NCBI GenBank assembly: GCA_002395085.1
Contig: DGVV01000134.1
Coordinates: 18,017 to 23,351 of the forward strand
Direction of reading: 5' to 3'
Length of the DNA stretch: 5,335 nucleotides
Source: Ruminococcus sp. UBA4275
GTDB taxonomy: Bacteria; Bacillota; Clostridia; Oscillospirales; Ruminococcaceae
A program made the translations under genes and the position numbers. The notes under the pieces were generated by a model. It made no database searches, was not told where the DNA came from, and saw only the letters and a list, made by a program, of their open reading frames with translations. Of the stretch, positions 1-4,038 are shown piece after piece (positions within the stretch are counted from its first letter, which is position 1; each line of letters begins with the position of its first letter).

Positions 1-1018
1 CGTCGGTGATGGAGATGACGTTGGTCGGGATATACGCCGAAACGTCGCCCGCCTGCGTCTCGATGATCGGGAGTGCCGTCAGCGAACCGCCGCCGTAATT
101 CTCATTCAGGCAGCAGGCGCGCTCCAGCAGTCTGGAGTGCAGATAGAAGACATCGCCCGGATATGCTTCACGTCCCGGCGGACGCTTGAGCAGCAGCGAA
201 AGGGTACGGTAAGCGACCGCGTGCTTGGAGAGATCATCGTAGACGATGAGGACATCCTTGCCCTGATCGGTGAAATACTCGCCCATCGTGCAGCCGGAAT
301 ACGGCGCGATGTATTGCAGCGGGGCAAGCTCCGAAGCCGTTGCGGAAACGACAATCGTATAGGACATTGCCTCCGCCTTTGTGAGCTGCTCCACGACATT
401 CGCAACGGTTGAACGCTTCTGACCGATTGCAACGTAAATGCAGATCACATTCTTGCCCTTCTGGTTCATAATGGTATCCAGGGCAATGGTGGTCTTGCCG
501 GTCTGGCGGTCACCGATGATCAGCTCACGCTGACCTCTGCCAATCGGGATCATGGAGTCGATTGCCTTGATACCGGTTTGCAGCGGCTCATGCACGGATT
601 TTCTCGTGATGATGCCGGGCGCGATTTTCTCAATCGGCATCGACTTTTCGGTCAGGATTGCGCCCTTGCCGTCAATCGGCTCACCGAGCGCATTGACGAC
701 TCTGCCGAGCAGCGCCTCACCGACCGGCACGGAGACGATGCGCTTTGTCCGCTTGACGCTCGTGCCTTCCTTAATATTGTGGTCTGAGCCAAGCAGAACC
801 GCGCCCACGAAATCGTGTTCGAGGTTCAGTGCCATGCCGGAAACGCCGCCCTCAAATTCGAGCAGCTCACCGGACATACACTTCTCCAGTCCGTGGACAT
901 TGGCAATGCCGTCTCCGACCGTGATTACAGTACCGACATCGGCAAGGTTCAGCTTGGCTTCATAATGCTTGAGCTGCTCCTTGATGATACCGGTGATTTC
1001 ATCTGGTCTTAAATTCAT
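1..1018 (-). CDS. atpA: F1Fo ATP synthase subunit alpha, 3' end cut by window
   Basis: This is the non-catalytic nucleotide-binding subunit of the F1 head, which alternates with beta around the gamma shaft. The visible part is 339 codons; the family is about 500, so roughly the last third is outside the window, including the region with the conserved alpha arginine finger. The N-terminal beta-barrel region (about 1-95) is followed by the P-loop GDRQTGKT at residues 169-176, the same place as in well-studied alpha subunits. The Walker B stretch VLIVYDDLSK lies at 256-265 and the conserved RPPGREAYPGD block follows it. The start is the ATG at 1018-1016 (protein begins MNLRPDEI). It is preceded by an AGAAGG Shine-Dalgarno about 6 nt upstream, and lies 30 nt after the atpH stop. 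Identification is secure from motifs and operon position; no frameshift was seen. Confidence 0.97.
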   Translation of the reverse strand, partial: MNLRPDEITGIIKEQLKHYEAKLNLADVGTVITVGDGIANVHGLEKCMSGELLEFEGGVSGMALNLEHDFVGAVLLGSDHNIKEGTSVKRTKRIVSVPVGEALLGRVVNALGEPIDGKGAILTEKSMPIEKIAPGIITRKSVHEPLQTGIKAIDSMIPIGRGQRELIIGDRQTGKTTIALDTIMNQKGKNVICIYVAIGQKRSTVANVVEQLTKAEAMSYTIVVSATASELAPLQYIAPYSGCTMGEYFTDQGKDVLIVYDDLSKHAVAYRTLSLLLKRPPGREAYPGDVFYLHSRLLERACCLNENYGGGSLTALPIIETQAGDVSAYIPTNVISITD

Positions 1019-1048
1019 GTTGCACCTTCTTATAAAACCGGACGCGCA

Positions 1049-1579
1049 TCAGGAAAGCTGCTGCTTCAGAGCGTCCAGCCTGTATTTCACGCTGTTGTCA
1101 ATCCGCGTGTCGCCGTACTGCACAACGACGCCGCCCAGCACAGAGCGGTCAATATGCTCCGTGATACGGATGGTCTTATGCAGTTTTTGTTCCAGTGCGC
1201 TGCGCAGGCGCTCCTTCTGCTCCGGCGTCATGGCAACGGCAGTCGTGACCGTGACATCGGCGGTATTCTGGTAATCGAGCATGGAGGCGTCGAAGGTATC
1301 GGCTATCTCACCGAGAAACGGCACTCTTCCGTGGTCGATCAGCAGAAAGAGCAGTCTGGGCGCGTAGCCTTCCTCCCCGAAGATCTTTTTCGCGATGCTC
1401 ACCCGTTCCGCAACCGGAATCGTCGGGAGCGAGAGCAGTCTCGTCAGATCAGGATTCAGGGAAAAGAGGAGCGCACACTGTCTCAGATCGGCGCGGGTCT
1501 GCTGGAGACAGGCATCGCCCTGCTCCAGTGCGAGCGAGAACAGCGCATTCGCGTAAACCGAAGCTACCTCAGAGCTCAC
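1049..1579 (-). CDS. atpH: F1Fo ATP synthase subunit delta (OSCP family)
   Basis: The delta subunit sits on top of the F1 head and ties it to the b-subunit peripheral stalk. It is 176 residues, normal for the family. The N-terminal half is the predicted helical bundle (SEVASVYANALFSLALEQG at 2-21 is typical). The C-terminal part carries the family signature, SVLGGVVVQYGD at 146-157 followed by IDNSVKYRLDAL. The start codon is GTG at 1579-1577, not ATG, and it overlaps the atpF stop as GTGA, so translation is probably coupled to atpF. A GGTGGG stretch in the end of atpF is the only weak Shine-Dalgarno candidate. The gene is followed by atpA after 30 nt. Family and position agree, so the call is firm; the GTG start is supported by the overlap and by the normal N terminus. 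Confidence 0.95.
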   Translation of the reverse strand: MSSEVASVYANALFSLALEQGDACLQQTRADLRQCALLFSLNPDLTRLLSLPTIPVAERVSIAKKIFGEEGYAPRLLFLLIDHGRVPFLGEIADTFDASMLDYQNTADVTVTTAVAMTPEQKERLRSALEQKLHKTIRITEHIDRSVLGGVVVQYGDTRIDNSVKYRLDALKQQLS

Positions 1580-2070
1580 TCTGCATCACCCACCGAATCT
1601 ATAAATTCATCAATCAGTCTTGCGTGATCGTCGGGGTTGATCTCACGACCGACGACCTTCTCAGCCACCAGAACGGCGAGTCCGGAAACTTCTGCGCGCA
1701 GCTCGCTTTCCGCCTTGCGCTTCTCACGCTCCAGCTCTTCCGCATTCTGCTTCATGATGCCCGCCGCTTCCGCCTTGGCAGCCGCGACAATCTCCTCTGA
1801 CCGCTGCTGCGCTCTGCGGGTTGCATTGCGCACCATTGCAGTCGATTCCTCTTTTGCCGCAGCAAGCTTTTCGGTGTACTCCGATTCAGCCTGCTCCGCA
1901 CGTTCCTTTGCGGCGGCGGCGTCCTTCAGCGTCTGATCGACAGCCTCCTGCCGTTTGGCAAGAATATCCTGTACGGGCTGAAAGAGAAAATGCTTGAGTC
2001 CCAGAAAAAGGATCAGCGTATTGAGCAGCGTGAACAGAATGGTGCCGAGATCAATGGACAAAAATCCCAT
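1576..2070 (-). CDS. atpF: F1Fo ATP synthase subunit b (peripheral stalk)
   Basis: Subunit b anchors the peripheral stalk in the membrane and holds the alpha/beta head still while the c-ring turns. At 164 residues it is a normal single-b form. A hydrophobic N-terminal segment (about residues 7-27) is the single membrane anchor. The motif FLFQPVQDILAKRQEAV (about 28-44) is the usual junction into the stalk. From about 45 to 150 the protein is a long charged, Ala/Glu/Lys/Arg-rich helix expected to form the right-handed coiled coil. The end binds delta, which is encoded next with a 4-nt overlap. The ATG at 2070-2068 is preceded by an AAAGG Shine-Dalgarno about 11 nt away, a rather long spacing. 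There is only one b-type gene here, so the stalk is probably a homodimer. Confidence 0.95.
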   Translation of the reverse strand: MGFLSIDLGTILFTLLNTLILFLGLKHFLFQPVQDILAKRQEAVDQTLKDAAAAKERAEQAESEYTEKLAAAKEESTAMVRNATRRAQQRSEEIVAAAKAEAAGIMKQNAEELEREKRKAESELRAEVSGLAVLVAEKVVGREINPDDHARLIDEFIDSVGDAE

Positions 2071-2108
2071 TTTTCAATCAGCCTTTCTCATCTCTTGTTT
2101 GATCTCTC

Positions 2109-2138
2109 AAAAACCGCCTGCAATCAGGTAAACGGCTT
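2109..2138 (-). promoter_or_regulatory. Possible stem-loop after atpE (partial terminator or mRNA stabiliser)
   Basis: On the minus strand AAGCCG (2138-2133) pairs with CGGTTT (2116-2111, one G-U pair). Inside it CCTG (2128-2125) pairs with CAGG (2120-2117) around a 4-nt loop, leaving 4 unpaired bases on one side. A run of five T ends the element. The structure overlaps the last codons and stop of atpE. It is imperfect, so full termination is unlikely; it could lower downstream expression or mark a processing end. Confidence 0.35.
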
Positions 2139-2375
2139 CAGGAAGATCAGGAGCAGGGCGATGATCAGGCCGTAGATACCGGTTGACTCTGCAACTGCGC
2201 ATCCGACGAACATGGTTCTGGTGACGGCACCGGATGCCTCGGGCTGTCTTGCGATGGCTTCGCAGGCCTTACCGACCGCGTAACCTTCACCGATACCGGG
2301 GCCGATACCGGCGATCATTGCCAGACCGGCTCCGATCGCAGAACCTGCAAGAACGATTGCTTCACTCATATCCAT
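2124..2375 (-). CDS. atpE: F1Fo ATP synthase subunit c (proteolipid, Na+-type site)
   Basis: This is the rotor-ring subunit, an 83-residue helical hairpin with two membrane helices (about 5-42 and 49-79) joined by the polar loop ARQPEA. Helix 1 carries the glycine-rich packing motif (GSAIGAG, then GIGPGIGEGY) and helix 2 the ion site VAESTGIY. The ion-binding residues seen are Pro26, Glu30, Glu63, Ser64, Thr65 and Tyr68. The EST...Y pattern is that of Na+-binding c-rings such as Ilyobacter tartaricus, but the Gln of that enzyme is Glu30 here. That gives the two-carboxylate variant known from Fusobacterium nucleatum. The ATG at 2375-2373 has a strong GGAGGT Shine-Dalgarno 8 nt upstream in a U-rich leader, fitting the high copy number of c; a second Met at residue 3 is less well placed. 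Subunit identity is certain; Na+ coupling is inferred. Confidence 0.97.
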   Translation of the reverse strand: MDMSEAIVLAGSAIGAGLAMIAGIGPGIGEGYAVGKACEAIARQPEASGAVTRTMFVGCAVAESTGIYGLIIALLLIFLKPFT

Positions 2376-2383
2376 AATAATGT

Positions 2384-2428
2384 ACCTCCATTAAAATATA
2401 ACTGAACAAAAAGAAAAACGCGAAAAAG
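2384..2428 (-). promoter_or_regulatory. U-rich translation initiation region of atpE
   Basis: The minus-strand gap between atpB and atpE carries several runs of four or five T (CTTTTTCGCGTTTTTC, TTTTTG, ATTTTAA), followed by GGAGGT (2389-2384) 8 nt before the ATG. It lacks visible secondary structure. E. coli atpE also has a U-rich enhancer before its start that raises synthesis of the multicopy c subunit; the same role here is inference. Confidence 0.5.
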
Positions 2429-3208
2429 TTATGCTGTCTCCTCCTCAGACGGTCCTGCATTGCTGATGAACACCATCATCAACATAATGAAGATGAACGC
2501 CTGCATGAAGTCTGAAAACAGGTCAAAATAGAGCGACAGGACTGCCGGAATACCAACTGTCAGAATCGGGATCTGCAAGCCGATCATGCGGCAAAGGCTT
2601 GCAAGACCGTAATAGACTAGTCCCATGATGATCGAACCGCCGGCGATATTGCCGAAGTGACGCAGTGCCATTGCGGTCGGGGTTGCAACCTCACTCAGAA
2701 TGTTGATCGGGAGCATCACAGGGATCGGGTCAGCAAAGCCCTTCAGGTAGCCGCCGATGCCGCCGAACCTGATCTTTGTCGCCGTAATAAGGATAAACGT
2801 GATCGCTGCCCATGTCAGCAGCACAGAGAAATCCGACGTCACGGCGCGCAGTCCCAGCAGGGAGATCAGGCTGCCGAAGATTGAGAAGCAGAAGATCGTC
2901 GCGACATAGGGCGTGAAGAAGAGCCAGCGTTTGCCCATCGTATCACGCACCAGATTCGTCACTGTCTCGACTGCCATCTCCGCGATCACCTGCCGTTTCG
3001 AGACACCCTGCACTTTCATGCCGCGTGTCAGGAATGCGCATACGCCAAGGATGACTGCAATCACAATCCACTCCAGCACGACGGTTTCGGTGAAGTTGAT
3101 CGTGATGCCGAACAGTTTGAACGACGCAATGATATTTGCACCGTCTACACTCAGTTCAGTCGGACCTTCCAGAATCTTCGGAACAGCAAAGTTTGCCATT
3201 ATCTGCAT
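2429..3208 (-). CDS. atpB: F1Fo ATP synthase subunit a
   Basis: Subunit a is the membrane stator that supplies the ion half-channels beside the c-ring. It is 259 residues with several hydrophobic segments (about 43-60, 98-120, 127-143, 188-208, 213-230 and 234-250). The essential arginine is Arg183 in MALRHFGN, the helix that faces the c-subunit carboxylate. The conserved Gln236 in FMQAFIFIML matches the last-helix Gln of other a subunits. Translation most likely begins at the ATG at 3208-3206; a second in-frame ATG at 3199-3197 (residue 4) is possible. A GAGGTGAG Shine-Dalgarno overlaps the end of atpI and is about 11-14 nt from the first ATG. The gap to atpI is only 12 nt, so the two are surely cotranscribed. 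Confidence 0.96.
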   Translation of the reverse strand: MQIMANFAVPKILEGPTELSVDGANIIASFKLFGITINFTETVVLEWIVIAVILGVCAFLTRGMKVQGVSKRQVIAEMAVETVTNLVRDTMGKRWLFFTPYVATIFCFSIFGSLISLLGLRAVTSDFSVLLTWAAITFILITATKIRFGGIGGYLKGFADPIPVMLPINILSEVATPTAMALRHFGNIAGGSIIMGLVYYGLASLCRMIGLQIPILTVGIPAVLSLYFDLFSDFMQAFIFIMLMMVFISNAGPSEEETA

Positions 3209-3220
3209 ATTATTTCGTTC

Positions 3221-3637
3221 TCACCTCTTTTTATCGCTTGATTTTCCGGAACCGGAACGGGGAAAAACTGCGCCCGCTGTATAGATCAGGCGCGGGTAAA
3301 GCATCGGGATCACCACGGCAGCCGGCGAAATATACGCCCGCAGACACAGTGACACACCGAAAGCGGCCGCAAAAAGCAGCAGCCGCAGACCGTAAAAGAG
3401 CAGGTATCTTCTCTGGCTGGTAACGCCTGTACGCTTTGCATCCTCCGCCATGCGCATGATGCTGTAGCTGAGGATCATCAGTGTGCCGAGCAGGACGGCA
3501 GTACCAAGCAGCAGACCCGCAGCGAATGAAACAGTAACACCGCAGAATATCACGCTGATCAGATACGCTGCCAGATCAAGCCAGAGCGCACGCCTGCCGA
3601 GCATCAGAATCTCCTGACGCAGGATCTTTGGCGGCAT
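3221..3637 (-). CDS. atpI: AtpI-like small membrane protein, first gene of atp operon
   Basis: This is a 138-residue membrane protein with four predicted hydrophobic segments (about 17-36, 38-60, 79-99, 101-125) and a basic C-terminal tail ending SGKSSDKKR. The pattern GLLLGTAVLLG followed by a short loop and the arginine-containing YGLRLLLFAAA helix resembles the ATP synthase subunit I family, and the place just before atpB is where that gene normally stands. AtpI proteins are implicated in c-ring assembly and are usually dispensable. I prefer the ATG at 3637-3635: it has AAGGGAGG 8 nt upstream. A longer in-frame reading starting at 3679 would begin upstream of the -10 box of the operon promoter, so it could not be translated from that transcript. 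Family assignment rests on topology and context because AtpI sequences diverge strongly. Confidence 0.82.
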   Translation of the reverse strand: MPPKILRQEILMLGRRALWLDLAAYLISVIFCGVTVSFAAGLLLGTAVLLGTLMILSYSIMRMAEDAKRTGVTSQRRYLLFYGLRLLLFAAAFGVSLCLRAYISPAAVVIPMLYPRLIYTAGAVFPRSGSGKSSDKKR

Positions 3638-3645
3638 GGACTCCG

Positions 3646-3653
3646 CCTCCCTT
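3646..3653 (-). promoter_or_regulatory. Ribosome binding site that fixes the atpI start
   Basis: The minus strand reads AAGGGAGG here, ending 8 nt before the ATG at 3637. It is the strongest Shine-Dalgarno near this gene and decides in favour of the 138-residue form over the upstream ATG at 3679. Confidence 0.85.
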
Positions 3654-3669
3654 CTCCGGATTCTTTCAC

Positions 3670-3698
3670 AGTATACCATAATTTCGGGAAAATTGCAA
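3670..3698 (-). promoter_or_regulatory. Proximal promoter of the atp operon (P2)
   Basis: On the minus strand the -35 box is TTGCAA (3698-3693), the spacer is 17 nt, and the -10 box is TATACT (3675-3670). A TGG directly before the -10 box makes it an extended -10. Transcription would start near 3663, giving a short leader of about 25 nt before the atpI ATG at 3637. This is the most economical promoter for the ATP synthase operon. The -35 match is 4 of 6, so the extended -10 probably matters. Confidence 0.75.
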
Positions 3699-3749
3699 TG
3701 GGTACAGCGAAAGAAATGCCCAAAATCCGGTCATAATGCTCCGCCTGAC

Positions 3750-3784
3750 AAAAAACGCCATACCGGGTAAAATCCGGTATGGCG
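3750..3784 (-). terminator. Intrinsic terminator facing the atp operon
   Basis: On the minus strand a perfect 11-bp stem (CGCCATACCGG paired with CCGGTATGGCG) with a 7-nt loop is followed at once by six T residues (3755-3750). On the plus strand the hairpin has no T run after it, so it works in the minus direction only. No minus-strand gene is seen between it and the right edge; the only thing it can obviously stop is the transcript from the promoter at 3807-3835. Confidence 0.85.
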
Positions 3785-3801
3785 CCCCGCTGCGTTTCTG
3801 C
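3750..3801 (-). ncRNA. Predicted ~50-nt RNA or attenuated leader before atp operon
   Basis: A near-perfect minus-strand promoter (3807-3835) should start transcription near 3801-3799, and the intrinsic terminator ending at 3750 lies only about 15 nt further before its stem begins. The predicted product is about 50 nt: a purine-rich 5' tail (GAAGCAGAAACGCAG) followed by the terminator hairpin. It contains no open reading frame of useful size. It could be a stable small RNA, or the aborted form of a longer atp leader when termination occurs. I do not recognise a known RNA family. The existence of the transcript is inferred from promoter plus terminator only. Confidence 0.45.
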
Positions 3802-3806
3802 TTCTT

Positions 3807-3835
3807 AGTATACCATATATATGTCGATTTGTCAA
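3807..3835 (-). promoter_or_regulatory. Strong minus-strand promoter (P1) upstream of terminator
   Basis: The -35 box TTGACA (3835-3830) is perfect consensus, the spacer is exactly 17 nt, and the -10 box TATACT (3812-3807) is one base off consensus. It is preceded by TGG as an extended -10, and the spacer is AT-rich. By sequence it is stronger than the promoter next to atpI. Its transcript would run into the terminator at 3784-3750 after roughly 15 nt; only read-through would reach the ATP synthase genes. Confidence 0.8.
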
Positions 3836-3946
3836 GCCCTGCACAGTTGTCCGCAAGAATTGCAAAATCGCACAGACATATTTTGTGCAGCCTCAACATA
3901 GAAACATCCCCAATGCTGTGAAAGTGGCGAAATTTGCATAAAAGGA
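3836..3946. other. Intergenic core between divergent promoters, no gene seen
   Basis: This stretch lies between the -35 box of the minus-strand promoter P1 and the -35 box of the plus-strand promoter. I see no convincing coding sequence on either strand. A short imperfect palindrome exists around 3870-3889 (GCACA paired with TGTGC across a loop), too weak to call. Regulator binding sites could lie here, but nothing in the sequence identifies one. Confidence 0.5.
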
Positions 3947-3975
3947 TTGACAATCTTTGCCAAAACTAGTATAAT
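3947..3975 (+). promoter_or_regulatory. Perfect consensus promoter of the LRR-protein gene
   Basis: TTGACA at 3947-3952, a 17-nt spacer, and TATAAT at 3970-3975 match the housekeeping sigma consensus at all twelve positions. Transcription should start near 3982, giving a leader of about 57 nt before the ATG at 4039. It points away from the atp operon, making the region divergent. Confidence 0.88.
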
Positions 3976-3986
3976 GAAACTGATAA

Positions 3987-4013
3987 GTGGTGCAGCGCAT
4001 CAGTCTGCACCAT
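3987..4013 (+). promoter_or_regulatory. 5'-proximal stem-loop in the leader of the LRR-protein mRNA
   Basis: TGGTGCAG (3988-3995) pairs with CTGCACCA (4005-4012) as a perfect 8-bp stem, with one more G-U pair outside it and a 9-nt loop. It starts about 5 nt after the predicted transcription start and ends about 10 nt before the Shine-Dalgarno. There is no T run after it, so it is not a terminator. Stem-loops at the very 5' end are known to protect Firmicute mRNAs from 5'-end decay, which is the likeliest role. Confidence 0.6.
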
Positions 4014-4038
4014 AATTATTTCAAGGGGGCTTTTCTTT

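Noticed and set aside
552..965. 137-codon plus-strand reading frame opposite atpA
   Set aside because: Antisense of the conserved atpA nucleotide-binding domain; Ser/Pro-rich composition is typical of a reverse-frame artefact.
1154..1627. 157-codon plus-strand reading frame opposite atpH
   Set aside because: It is a shadow of atpH and the end of atpF, with low-complexity Arg/Glu-rich sequence and no promoter or ribosome site.
3638..3679. Longer AtpI form starting at the ATG at 3679
   Set aside because: That ATG lies upstream of the -10 box of the proximal promoter and lacks a ribosome site; the ATG at 3637 has a strong one.
3756..3784. Hairpin as a plus-strand or bidirectional terminator
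   Set aside because: On the plus strand the stem is followed by a GC-rich stretch and not a T run, so only minus-strand termination is supported.
3666..3953. 95-codon minus-strand reading frame across the divergent region
   Set aside because: It runs through the P1 promoter, the terminator hairpin and the P2 promoter, has no convincing ribosome site, and its product resembles no family I know. It is most likely a chance frame.
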